Positions 34,243 through 42,096 of a stretch of 64,000 nt of DNA are shown piece by piece. Origin of the DNA: Vagococcus zengguangii (GTDB taxonomy: Bacteria > Bacillota > Bacilli > Lactobacillales > Vagococcaceae); NCBI RefSeq assembly GCF_005145005.1, contig NZ_CP039712.1:961001-1025000 (forward strand). Reading direction: 5' to 3'. The translations under genes were made by a program, and so were the position numbers. Positions within the stretch are counted from its first letter, which is position 1. The number at the start of each line of letters is the position of its first letter. The notes below the pieces were generated by a model. It was given only the letters and a program-made list of their open reading frames with translations, made no database searches and had not been told where the DNA came from.

Positions 34243-34602
34243 TTAATTAAGATAGCCTGGAGCCGATGGCTTCAAAGCTTTAGGTTGTTGAAGCGAGAGT
34301 CCCTCTAATAACCATCGTAACTCTTGATGAGATAGCTGTTTGACTTCTTCTGCTTTTCGAGACCATTGTAATTTTCCTGATTCTAATCGTTTATACAATA
34401 AGACAAAGCCATCTTGATCCCAATATAAGGCTTTAAAGCGATCTAATTTTCCACCACAAAACAAGAAGAGTGCTTCATCAAACAAGTTGAGGTTGTATTG
34501 ACAGGTGATGATTTCTGCCAAGCCATCAATACCACGTCTCATGTCTGTTTTCCCACAAACAATAAAAATGTGTGGGACGCCTGCATAATTAATTAGACCC
34601 AT
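34243..34602 (-). CDS. tnpB: IS66 accessory protein TnpB, copy 2
   Basis: The 119-residue protein contains CGKTDMRRGIDGLAEI and FCGGKLDRFKALYWDQDGF, hallmark of IS66 TnpB. It overlaps the upstream small ORF by 14 bases. It differs from copy 1 by Ser for Pro near residue 81. Confidence 0.95.
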   Translation of the reverse strand: MGLINYAGVPHIFIVCGKTDMRRGIDGLAEIITCQYNLNLFDEALFLFCGGKLDRFKALYWDQDGFVLLYKRLESGKLQWSRKAEEVKQLSHQELRWLLEGLSLQQPKALKPSAPGYLN

Positions 34603-34789
34603 TGGTCAATTCCCTAACAATTGTAGTCAGGATATATTGACTAATCCCGTTGTACACTCTCAAATCAGCCTCTCCAACTTTTAACTGACAAGCTAATTTA
34701 GGTTTTATAGGTTGGTTTTGGGCAGACAGCTTGCTAGAGTCGTTGCTTAAAGAAACAAGGATGATAGATGGTAAACTTTCTTGGTTCAT
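34589..34789 (-). CDS. IS66 small first ORF (TnpA-like), copy 2
   Basis: The 66-residue protein is the counterpart of 19836-20036, with four visible substitutions (for example LACQLKVGEADL for LACQLEVGEADL). The start ATG 34789 follows GGAGGTG. Its role in IS66 transposition is not well defined. Confidence 0.8.
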   Translation of the reverse strand: MNQESLPSIILVSLSNDSSKLSAQNQPIKPKLACQLKVGEADLRVYNGISQYILTTIVRELTNGSN

Positions 34790-34874
34790 AAAGAACACCT
34801 CCAGATATACTTGATGAATTAAGTATACCCGGAGGTGTTTAAGAATTTAATACGGTCAACTATTACTCGCTTAC

Positions 34875-34904
34875 AATGGTATAAGTGTTTTAAGCAAATC
34901 TTAA
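34875..34904 (+). pseudogene. Detached 3' end of the TauE-family gene, with right 8-bp target repeat
   Basis: AATGGTAT (34875-34882) repeats the last codons of the TauE gene before the insertion. In that frame the sequence continues ATA AGT GTT TTA AGC AAA TCT TAA, giving residues ISVLSKS and a stop at 34902-34904. This is the displaced natural C-terminus, 16.6 kb from the rest of the gene. Confidence 0.85.
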
Positions 34905-34913
34905 CGTAATTAA

Positions 34914-34954
34914 ATGAACCTGTCAGTGTATTGAATACTGGCAGGTTCATTTTA
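34914..34954. terminator. Terminator originally of the TauE gene, shared with the convergent ProX-like gene
   Basis: A 14-bp stem (34914-34927 with 34937-34950, one G-T pair) has T/A tracts on both sides. It lies 10 bases after the reconstructed TauE stop. Confidence 0.85.
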
Positions 34955-34974
34955 ATTGTTACTACTTAGTATGG

Positions 34975-35490
34975 TTATAACGCTATTACTTGAATATCAT
35001 AACCATAGTGTTTAATTAATTCTAAGGTATCAGCCTTCTTTAAAAAAATGGTTTGCGTGTTGATATTCGGGTGAAAGGTTAAGTATTCTTCCTCCAATAT
35101 TTCTTGGTCGAAAAAAACTTGAACATCTTTGTCGGCGTTATAAGGTAATCCAAATATCGAAATTAAACCAGGAGGAAGTTTCATTTTTTTGATAGCTGTT
35201 TCACTAGACGTTAGTTTGATACGACTTTGGGAACCAATAAGATTTTTAAAATGATGAATATCTAGCCGTTTTTTATCGTCCATCACAATCAAAAAGAAAG
35301 CGCTTTTTCGTTTGTTTGTTAAAAATAAATTTTTTGTACGCACTCCCTGATGCCCATCAATAAAAGCATCCGCTTCTTCTGTTGTAGTAGCAGGAGGGTG
35401 TTCAACGATTTTATAAGGAATTCTAAGTAATCTTATCGTATCCATTAACTCTTTGTTCAGTTGGGCTAACTCATATTCAGTTGTATCCAT
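34975..35490 (-). CDS. YbaK/ProX-type aminoacyl-tRNA deacylase
   Basis: The 171-residue cytoplasmic protein fits the YbaK/aa-tRNA editing fold. Such proteins remove wrong amino acids (for ProX, alanine) from mischarged tRNA(Pro). Visible family features are YKIVEHPPATTTEEAD, GVRTKNLFLTNKRKSAFFLIVMDDKKRLD (Lys expected in the active site), and PPGLISIFGLPYNADKDVQVFFD. ATG 35490 follows GGAGGAG; an in-frame upstream ATG at 35508 lies before that site. It is single, convergent with the disrupted TauE gene. Confidence 0.83.
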   Translation of the reverse strand: MDTTEYELAQLNKELMDTIRLLRIPYKIVEHPPATTTEEADAFIDGHQGVRTKNLFLTNKRKSAFFLIVMDDKKRLDIHHFKNLIGSQSRIKLTSSETAIKKMKLPPGLISIFGLPYNADKDVQVFFDQEILEEEYLTFHPNINTQTIFLKKADTLELIKHYGYDIQVIAL

Positions 35491-35617
35491 CTTATCTCCT
35501 CCATCCAATTAAGTGTTTGTTTAATAAAACAAGATGATAAACCAATCATAAGCCACATATTAGCAGCAAGCAACTTTTATTCTTAAGATATAAGAGCAGC
35601 TGTTCGGCGAGCAGATG

Positions 35618-35651
35618 AAAAAAGGATGACAAAAAAAAGCCTTTTTGTCAT
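35618..35651 (-). terminator. Terminator of the PocR-AraC regulator
   Basis: Read on the minus strand, ATGACAAAAA pairs with TTTTTGTCAT (35626-35635 with 35642-35651) and is followed by T-rich sequence. Confidence 0.6.
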
Positions 35652-35655
35652 GCGA

Positions 35656-36660
35656 TTAATTACTATTTTTTCGATATTTCAATGGTGTCATGCCTGTGAC
35701 CTTTTTGAATGTTCTAACAAAATAGCTTGGTTCCACGTATCCCAATTCATCACTTATTTGATTGATAGGTAAGTCGGTTGTTTTAAGCAATTTTTTCGCC
35801 CAGCTTATTTTTAATTTCGTATAAACTTTTGTGAATGGTTCGCCAAATTCTTCTTTAATTAAACGACTTAGATAGCTAGGGCTTAAATTACATAACGACG
35901 CTAAAGTAGTTAAATCAAGATTTTCTTGTTTGTTGTAAAAAATAGCATCAATTGCTGGTTGTAATTGTTTATTTTTCAAAGATCGTTTAGTCGAGAGGTT
36001 ATTTAAACGCTTATCTAATAGGGACTGTTTTAACTCTTTTTCCACATATTCTAGATTATCAAGATTAGTTGAAGTGACGACTCTGTCATCTTTCTTGCGA
36101 ATCGTTAAACTCTGTTTATAAGTTTTAACTAAAAAGTCTTTTTTAATGGCCTCGTTCACAATATAATGACTTAAATCTTTCAACATATTAGCGAATTTAG
36201 TTAGTTCATCCAAGGTTAGTGAGGGATATTGTTCAAACAAGTCAACATGTTCACATTTGAACGCTTGCACGCTTTCAAGATGATCTAAGTTGAGGACTTG
36301 TTCAAGTTTGTCATGATTGTCTCGCAAGGTGATTTCACCAGCCATGATGGCCCCGGTGTATTGATTGTCAACCATAATAGGAATTGCCATATCAATAATA
36401 TTAAAATGACAGCGATATATAAACGGTTCATTCATCCGTACAGCTTCGATAGCCGCTCTGGCATCACATTTTTCACAAAAAAACTTTAACTCCGGATGCT
36501 TTCGAGCTAAAGAGCAAAACGGTTGAACTTGACTATGGGTTGAGATAGGGCGACCTTGGTAGTCCACTAAGATGATCGCAAGGTTTGTCGCAATCGCAAT
36601 GCTTTCTTGCAATGTTTCCCATTTTTTTAAATCCAATACTTCTTCAATTTTGTACGCCAT
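35656..36660 (-). CDS. AraC-family regulator with PocR sensor domain
   Basis: The 334-residue regulator has an N-terminal PocR ligand-binding domain (about 5-165; CSLARKHPELKFFCEKCDARAA here in part, with YRCHFNIIDMAIPI) and a C-terminal AraC double helix-turn-helix (about 230-330; DLTTLASLCNLSPSYLSRLIKEEFG and INQISDELGYVEPSYFVRTFKK). PocR domains sense small hydrocarbon compounds such as 1,3-propanediol or glycerol derivatives. It is divergent from gldA and next to dhaMKL, so it probably activates glycerol/dihydroxyacetone use. ATG 36660 follows TAGGAGC; ATG 36684 lies upstream of that site. Confidence 0.87.
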   Translation of the reverse strand: MAYKIEEVLDLKKWETLQESIAIATNLAIILVDYQGRPISTHSQVQPFCSLARKHPELKFFCEKCDARAAIEAVRMNEPFIYRCHFNIIDMAIPIMVDNQYTGAIMAGEITLRDNHDKLEQVLNLDHLESVQAFKCEHVDLFEQYPSLTLDELTKFANMLKDLSHYIVNEAIKKDFLVKTYKQSLTIRKKDDRVVTSTNLDNLEYVEKELKQSLLDKRLNNLSTKRSLKNKQLQPAIDAIFYNKQENLDLTTLASLCNLSPSYLSRLIKEEFGEPFTKVYTKLKISWAKKLLKTTDLPINQISDELGYVEPSYFVRTFKKVTGMTPLKYRKNSN

Positions 36661-36792
36661 TAGTAAAATGCTCCTAACTGTCATTGGTAGAAAATGTTTA
36701 TTAAATAATCGTATTTATTAATATTATATCATTTTGACGATTATTTTTTACAAAAAAATTCAATTTAACAAAAAAATTCAACTTTAATTTAT

Positions 36793-36808
36793 AAGTAAAC
36801 GCTATCAT
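36793..36808. promoter_or_regulatory. cre site upstream of gldA
   Basis: The stretch AAGTAAACGCTATCAT matches 15 of 16 positions of WTGNAARCGNWWWCAW. It is in the divergent region between the PocR-AraC gene and gldA, 70 bases before gldA. CcpA control fits a glycerol pathway. Confidence 0.65.
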
Positions 36809-36877
36809 CGTTCAATGATTTCGCTTTCATTAGAGGTTATGATAAGTATGTAATAAAAAACAAGGAGGAATTAACTC

Positions 36878-38008
36878 ATGAGAAAAGCATTAATTTTACC
36901 AACAAAATATGTACAAGGTGAAGATGAATTATTAAATTTAGGATATTTCGTGTCGACTTTTGGTAAGTCAGCATTGTTAATTGCAAGTCAAGAAGATGTA
37001 GAGCGTGTTAGACCACAATTAGAAGCAACTGCCGAAAAATTCGATGTGAGTTTTATTGAGGGTGGGTTTAACGGTGAGGTAACACGTGAAGAAACAAAAA
37101 GATTACAAGCTGTTGCAACAGAAAAACAAACAGATTGTATTATCGGACTAGGCGGAGGTAAAGCAATCGATGCGTCTAAAGTAGTGGCAGAAGGTGAACA
37201 TTTAATCATTGTCCCAACAATTGCAGCTCAAGATGCACCAACTTCACATTCAGCAGTTTTATATCATGAGGATGGCTCATTTGATGACTATGCTTACTTT
37301 AAACAAAGTCCTAGTGTTGTATTAGTTGATACAAAAGTAATTGCGAAAGCACCAACGAGATTTTTAGTGGCCGGGATGGGTGATGCATTATCAACTTACT
37401 TTGAAGCACGTGCAACGCACCATTCATATTCTCGTGTTAATGCAAGTTTACCAATGGGCACAAGAGAAGGTGTGACACCTCCAGCAGTTGGAACATATGC
37501 GGCTCTAGCTCTAGCAAAATTATGTTGGGATCATCTAAGAGAAGATGGCTTACGAGCAAAAATTGCTTGTGACGCAAATGTAGTGACAGAAGCATTAAAT
37601 AAGATTGTTGAAACGAATATCTTGCTTTCAGGACTTGGGTTTGAAAGTGGTGGTTTGGCAGCTGCTCATGCGATTCACAATGGGATGACTGCCTTACATG
37701 GTGCACATAGCTATTTACACGGTGAAAAGGTTGCCTTTGCAACCATCGCTCAGCTAGTTTTAGAGAACGCTGACCAATCAGAACTTGAAGAAGTTTTAGA
37801 CTTCTGCTATTCAGTTAACTTGCCAATTACGTTAGCTGAACTAGGCGTTGAAAATATTACGTTTGAAGAAGCAATGGAAGTGGCGAAAATCGCATGTATT
37901 CCAGAAGAATCAATTCATTCTATGCCTTTCCCAATTATTGTTGAAGATGTGGCAAATGCGATTATCGTAGCAGATAAAATAGGACAAGAGTATCATTCTA
38001 AACACTAA
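36878..38008 (+). CDS. gldA: Glycerol dehydrogenase (NAD+)
   Basis: GldA oxidises glycerol to dihydroxyacetone. The 376-residue protein belongs to the iron-containing alcohol dehydrogenase superfamily but is the zinc-dependent GldA type. The NAD site is GLGGGKAIDASK (about residue 91). Likely metal ligands are Asp in GMGDALSTYFEA, His in AAAHAIHNG and His in GAHSYLHGEKVAF. ACAAGGAGG precedes ATG 36878. It lies directly upstream of dhaMKL, which phosphorylates the product. Confidence 0.94.
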   Translation: MRKALILPTKYVQGEDELLNLGYFVSTFGKSALLIASQEDVERVRPQLEATAEKFDVSFIEGGFNGEVTREETKRLQAVATEKQTDCIIGLGGGKAIDASKVVAEGEHLIIVPTIAAQDAPTSHSAVLYHEDGSFDDYAYFKQSPSVVLVDTKVIAKAPTRFLVAGMGDALSTYFEARATHHSYSRVNASLPMGTREGVTPPAVGTYAALALAKLCWDHLREDGLRAKIACDANVVTEALNKIVETNILLSGLGFESGGLAAAHAIHNGMTALHGAHSYLHGEKVAFATIAQLVLENADQSELEEVLDFCYSVNLPITLAELGVENITFEEAMEVAKIACIPEESIHSMPFPIIVEDVANAIIVADKIGQEYHSKH

Positions 38009-38019
38009 TAAAGAAGATG

Positions 38020-38055
38020 ACTCCTAAAAAATGAACATCTTTTTAGGAGTTGTTT
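38020..38055 (+). terminator. Terminator of gldA
   Basis: ACTCCTAAAA (38020-38029) pairs with TTTTAGGAGT (38041-38050) and is followed by TGTTT. It separates gldA from the dha operon. Confidence 0.82.
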
Positions 38056-38075
38056 AATTGGAAAATAGCCTCTTG

Positions 38076-38104
38076 TTGAAATCGCTTCCAATTATTAGTA
38101 TAAT
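38076..38104 (+). promoter_or_regulatory. dhaMKL promoter with overlapping cre site
   Basis: TTGAAA (38076-38081), 17 bases and TATAAT (38099-38104) form a strong sigma-A promoter. The -35 lies inside TTGAAATCGCTTCCAA (38076-38091), which matches 14 of 16 cre positions. CcpA binding would cover the -35. Confidence 0.7.
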
Positions 38105-38149
38105 GTAGAAGTGGTAAGCAAAGATAGAAATGTGGGAGTGACGTTAATA

Positions 38150-38548
38150 ATGAAAAAAAGTATTCTATTAGTATCACATAGTAAAGAAATTACAGATGGC
38201 CTGAAAGTGATGATTGAGCAAATGGCAAATTCCGATGTTGTTTCAATCTATTCATTAGGAGGCACGTCAGATGGAGAGTTAGGAAGCGATCCGATGAAGT
38301 TAATTGATGCGGTAAATGAGGCGGAAGATTCAGATGTCTATCTAGTCTTTGCAGATTTGGGAAGTGCGGTAATGAGCTCTGAACTAGCATTTGACATGTT
38401 AGAAGAAAATCAACAAGCACGATATAAATTAGTTGATGCCCCACTAGTTGAAGGCGCTTTTGCAGCAGCCATTACAGCGGGTGTAACAGATGATATTAAC
38501 CAAATAATCACTGAAGCAAAAAATGCTGGTAAGAAAGGTTGGGAGTAA
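38150..38548 (+). CDS. dhaM: PTS-dependent dihydroxyacetone kinase, phosphotransfer subunit DhaM
   Basis: DhaM is an EIIA-like (mannose fold) protein that takes phosphate from HPr and passes it to ADP bound in DhaL. The 132-residue single-domain form has the active His10 in LLVSHSKEI and the family segment YSLGGTSDGELGSDPMKL. ATG 38150 starts this conserved N-terminus; the longer frame from GTG 38111 covers the promoter. It is the first gene of dhaM-dhaK-dhaL, an order different from the more common dhaKLM. Confidence 0.93.
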   Translation: MKKSILLVSHSKEITDGLKVMIEQMANSDVVSIYSLGGTSDGELGSDPMKLIDAVNEAEDSDVYLVFADLGSAVMSSELAFDMLEENQQARYKLVDAPLVEGAFAAAITAGVTDDINQIITEAKNAGKKGWE

Positions 38549-38551
38549 TAA

Positions 38552-39535
38552 ATGAAAAAAATTATTAATGATCCAAGTCATATTGTTGAAGAAATGTTAG
38601 AAGGTATGGTGAAAAGTTATAGTACGTTAATTAGACGGGTTGAGGATACTCGTGTTGTTGCCAAAACTGCTGAGCATTCACAAGTTGGATTAGTTTCAGG
38701 CGGTGGTAGTGGTCATGAACCAGCGCATGCAGGCTTTGTTGGTGACGGCATGTTAAGTGCTGCGGTTTTAGGGGATGTTTTTACTTCCCCAACGCCTGAT
38801 CAAATTGAAGCAGCTATTAAAGCAGTTGACCATGGCCAAGGTGTGTTATTAATTGTTAAAAACTATACGGGAGATATTTTAAATTTTGAAATGGCGAAAG
38901 ACATGGCTGAAATGGAAGATATCGCTGTAGAAATCGTTGTGGTCGATGATGATATTGCGGTTGAAGACAGTACTTACACTGCTGGTAAACGTGGTGTGGC
39001 TGGAACTGTTTTGGTTCATAAAATCTTGGGAGATGCTGCTAGAAACGGTGCTACATTAACAGAACTTAAAGAGCTCGGAGAAGCAGTTGTAGCTGCCACT
39101 AAAACAATTGGTGTTGCGCTTCGTGCCGCTACAGTCCCAGAAGTTGGTAAACCAGGTTTTGAATTAAAAGAAGACGAAATTGAATTTGGGGTTGGGATTC
39201 ATGGTGAACCAGGTTACCGTCGTGAAAAACTACAAGCTTCTCGACAATTAGCAGAAGAAATGGTGGACAAATTGGTCGCAGCTTATGATGATAAACCAAC
39301 GGAAATTGGTGTTTTAGTTAATGGTATGGGTGGTACACCTTTAATGGAACAATTTGTGTTCATCAATGATGTACTTAATTTATTAGCTGATCATGGTATT
39401 AACGTGACGTTCCACAAAGTCGGCAACTATATGACGTCGATTGATATGCAAGGACTATCATTAACGTTCATCGACTTAAATAATACAGCTTGGTTAGAGG
39501 CATTAAATACTGACGTTACGACAATTTCTTGGTAA
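38552..39535 (+). CDS. dhaK: Dihydroxyacetone kinase substrate-binding subunit DhaK
   Basis: DhaK binds dihydroxyacetone covalently through a His and receives phosphate from DhaL-ATP to give dihydroxyacetone phosphate. The 327-residue protein shows GLVSGGGSGHEPAHAGFVG (substrate loop) and the hemiaminal His in VGIHGEPGYRRE. It starts 3 bases after dhaM stops. Together with gldA it channels glycerol into glycolysis. Confidence 0.95.
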   Translation: MKKIINDPSHIVEEMLEGMVKSYSTLIRRVEDTRVVAKTAEHSQVGLVSGGGSGHEPAHAGFVGDGMLSAAVLGDVFTSPTPDQIEAAIKAVDHGQGVLLIVKNYTGDILNFEMAKDMAEMEDIAVEIVVVDDDIAVEDSTYTAGKRGVAGTVLVHKILGDAARNGATLTELKELGEAVVAATKTIGVALRAATVPEVGKPGFELKEDEIEFGVGIHGEPGYRREKLQASRQLAEEMVDKLVAAYDDKPTEIGVLVNGMGGTPLMEQFVFINDVLNLLADHGINVTFHKVGNYMTSIDMQGLSLTFIDLNNTAWLEALNTDVTTISW

Positions 39536-39545
39536 GGAGTAGATT

Positions 39546-40142
39546 ATGGAATTAACAGTAAAAGACATTCAAGCATGGTTAAATGATTATACGAAATTAA
39601 TCGAAGAAAATAAAGACGAACTAAGCTTACTTGACACGCCGATTGGTGATGGTGATCATGGGAATAATATGGCTCGTGGTGTAGGAGCCTATCAAGAAGC
39701 GTTTGCTAAACAACTTCCGGCAACTATCAGCGATACCTTTAAGACATTGTCAATGGCGATGATTTCAAAAGTAGGTGGGGCTTCAGGTCCATTATACGGA
39801 ACAGCTTTTATGAATATGACAAAAACAACAAAAGGCATGGAAACTATTGACTCAATCGAAAGTTTAACCGAAATAGTCAAGCAAGGTTTGGCAGGGATTC
39901 AAATGCGAGGAAAAGCTGAACCAGGTGATAAAACAATGGTCGATGTATGGTCAGCGGTTGTGACTGCCTTAGAAAATAATCAATTAAATGAAGAAAAGAT
40001 TATGGCAGCTAAAGAAGCAACCAAAGATTTAGTCGCTAAAAAAGGGCGCGCCTCTTACTTAGGTGAACGTGCCATTGGTCATATTGATCCCGGTGCAGCA
40101 TCTAGTGCGTTATTATTTGCATGCTTGCTAAACTATTTATAG
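39546..40142 (+). CDS. dhaL: Dihydroxyacetone kinase ADP-binding subunit DhaL
   Basis: DhaL holds ADP/ATP as a permanent cofactor and shuttles phosphate from DhaM to DhaK. The 198-residue protein has the Mg-binding motif DTPIGDGDHGNNMARG (about 33-48), GGASGPLYGTAF, and the closing GRASYLGERAIGHIDPGAASSALL. AAGGAG precedes ATG 39546. It is the last gene of the operon. No aquaglyceroporin gene follows; instead an IS1182 element lies 8 bases downstream, so a natural terminator may have been displaced. Confidence 0.95.
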   Translation: MELTVKDIQAWLNDYTKLIEENKDELSLLDTPIGDGDHGNNMARGVGAYQEAFAKQLPATISDTFKTLSMAMISKVGGASGPLYGTAFMNMTKTTKGMETIDSIESLTEIVKQGLAGIQMRGKAEPGDKTMVDVWSAVVTALENNQLNEEKIMAAKEATKDLVAKKGRASYLGERAIGHIDPGAASSALLFACLLNYL

Positions 40143-40150
40143 AAACTCGT

Positions 40151-41952
40151 ATGAGGCTGTGACATAAGTCTCTAAAAAAACCCCTGATAAATTTGGCAAT
40201 AAAGACAAATTTATCAGGGGTTTTGGTATAATAAAATAAAAAAGAAGCACGGTCCGACCCATGCTTCAAAGAATCCTAGAAAGGACCAAAAAATGTATTC
40301 TAATTATAACATGAATCAGTTAAGTTTGGATATTACAACTTCATATATTCCAGAAAAAAATAATACGGCTTGGTTTATTAACGAGCTAGTTGAAACATTA
40401 AAAATCAAAGAATCTTATTTATTCGGAAGACCACGTCAATATAATTTATCTGCTATGTTAAAGCTGGTCTTATTTGCGTACACACGCAGTGTTTTTAGTA
40501 GTCGTAAAATTGCTCAATTGGCTGAAGAGAGCCTACCGGATCGTTGGTTAACACAAGAAATGATGCCTTCTTATCGAACGATTGCACGCTTTAGAATATC
40601 TGATGAATTAGAAGGTCTTATTAATCAAGGCTTGGAGCAGCTAACCGCTTATTTACGTCAACAAAACATGATTGATGATGCCATTTTTATTGATGGAACT
40701 AAAATTTTAGCTGATGCCAATAAATTTAGTTTTGTTTGGAAGAAAAGCACGATTCGTTTCGATGCGATGAATCGAGAAGCAACCGTCTCTTTAATGAATG
40801 AATTAAAAGAGGCTTATTCGTCGTCTCATATACCAGATGGTTCTAATCTGTCTTTAGATATGGTTGATGAAGTTCTAACTCGTTTAGAATTCAGATTAGA
40901 AGAATTAGAAAAACAAATTGAAACAACACCTAAGCTTTCTCCCAACCCTGCTAAACAAGAACGACGTTCTTTAAAATCAACTAAAAGAAAATTAGCTGCA
41001 CGTCGAGCTAAAATGCTAGAACATCAAAAGCAATTTAAGACTTTCGGGAAACGAAACAGCTTTTCAAAAACTGATCACGATGCCACTTTCATGAGAGTAA
41101 AAGAAGATCACATGAAAAATGGTCAGCTTAAGCCAGCTTATAATCTGCAAATTGCTACGAGCAAGCAATTTATCGTAGGCTATGATGTTTACCAAAATCC
41201 AACAGATACTAAAACGTTAATCCCTTTCTTAGAAAAAATGAATTTAGCAGAAAAGGATGCCATGTATATAGTAGCAGATGCAGGTTATTGTTCAGAAAGT
41301 AACTATCAATATCTAGAAGACAAATTATCTCAACATACCTCATTAATCCCGTACGGGACAATGTTGAAAGAAAATAGTAAGAAATGGCAGTCAGATGATA
41401 AAAAGGTAATGAATTGGTTTTACGAAGAAAAAGAAGACTATTATATTGACCCAAAAGGAGTCCGTTTTAATTTTAATACGTATCGAAAACGCACAGACAA
41501 AGACGGTTTTTCACGTGATTTCAAGGAATATGTGGCAGAAAAATATGACGAAAATCGTGAAGAAATTCCTGCTGCGTTAACAGCCAAAGGCCACATAAGA
41601 AAAATAATGATTAATCCTTCATGGGAATATTATAAAGCGAAGCAACGAGATTTTCTTTCAACGAAAGAAACTGGAAAAATTTACGCTAAACGTAAGATTG
41701 ATGTGGAACCAGTTTTCGGACGGATGAAGGCTTCTTTGGGCTTCACTCGTTTCTCTGTGAGAGGACTTGGAAAAGTTCTCAAGGAAACCGGTATTGTTTC
41801 CTTGGCGCTAAATATGATGAAATTAGCGTCTTGGGAGACGCAGAAAGACATAGAAAATAGAAAAAATCCGAAACAAACGAAAAATAACACTTTTTGTCCG
41901 TTTCGGATTTTTTATTTTAGACTAATAACACTAACTTTTGTCACAGCCTCAT
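40151..41952 (+). mobile_element. IS1182-family insertion sequence
   Basis: The ends are the perfect 14-bp inverted repeat ATGAGGCTGTGACA (40151-40164 and complement at 41939-41952). Inside the left end a long hairpin around CCCCTGATAAATTTG (40186-40223) acts as a terminator against outside transcription. Near the right end another hairpin (AATCCGAAAC with GTTTCGGATT) precedes T. One transposase gene fills the element. Confidence 0.9.
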
Positions 41953-41972
41953 TTTTATGTGTAAAACCATAA
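40293..41972 (+). CDS. IS1182-family transposase, reading out of the element
   Basis: The 559-codon DDE transposase has an N-terminal region with FGRPRQYNLSAMLKLVLFAYTRSVFSSRKIAQL, the catalytic part starting DAIFIDGTKILADANKFSFVW, YIVADAGYCSESNY, and a C-terminal RKIDVEPVFGRMKASLGF (Glu). The normal end should be near MMKLASWETQKDIENRKK. A run of six A at 41861-41866 seems one A short: adding one A gives SETNEK and a stop inside the element. As it stands the frame runs through the IS end and stops in flanking DNA at 41970-41972. Confidence 0.9.
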   Translation: MYSNYNMNQLSLDITTSYIPEKNNTAWFINELVETLKIKESYLFGRPRQYNLSAMLKLVLFAYTRSVFSSRKIAQLAEESLPDRWLTQEMMPSYRTIARFRISDELEGLINQGLEQLTAYLRQQNMIDDAIFIDGTKILADANKFSFVWKKSTIRFDAMNREATVSLMNELKEAYSSSHIPDGSNLSLDMVDEVLTRLEFRLEELEKQIETTPKLSPNPAKQERRSLKSTKRKLAARRAKMLEHQKQFKTFGKRNSFSKTDHDATFMRVKEDHMKNGQLKPAYNLQIATSKQFIVGYDVYQNPTDTKTLIPFLEKMNLAEKDAMYIVADAGYCSESNYQYLEDKLSQHTSLIPYGTMLKENSKKWQSDDKKVMNWFYEEKEDYYIDPKGVRFNFNTYRKRTDKDGFSRDFKEYVAEKYDENREEIPAALTAKGHIRKIMINPSWEYYKAKQRDFLSTKETGKIYAKRKIDVEPVFGRMKASLGFTRFSVRGLGKVLKETGIVSLALNMMKLASWETQKDIENRKNPKQTKNNTFCPFRIFYFRLITLTFVTASFLCVKP

Positions 41973-42096
41973 GACTATATAAATATTCTTTGACTTTTTA
42001 CGAAAATTTGACCGCTTAATTTTATTATTTGTTATAATAAACCTATTATATAAAAGGATAGTCATTTTATAGAAACCGAGTTAGGGAGGTCGCTTG

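Larger units (their letters stand above)
18288..34874. mobile_element. Putative composite transposon bounded by two IS66 copies, WxL locus as cargo
   Basis: The 16,587-bp block starts with the IS66 end GTAAGCGGGTAATAGT and finishes with the opposite IS66 end (ATTACTCGCTTAC). The two IS66 copies are in the same orientation. AATGGTAT flanks only the outermost ends. Removing the block plus one octamer rejoins the TauE gene to its natural 3' end and terminator. The cargo is eleven WxL-locus genes and an IS30 element. IS66-mediated movement is the simplest reading; recombination between pre-existing IS66 copies is the alternative. Confidence 0.8.
32530..34874 (-). mobile_element. IS66-family element, copy 2, full length
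   Basis: The 2,345-bp element has ends GTAAGCGGGTAATAGT and, on the other side, GTAAGCGAGTAATAGT read outward-in. It holds the small first ORF, tnpB and tnpC, all on the minus strand. tnpC is split by a frameshift shared with copy 1. The right flank is AATGGTAT, equal to the left flank of copy 1; its left flank (CACCTTTT) matches nothing. Confidence 0.93.
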
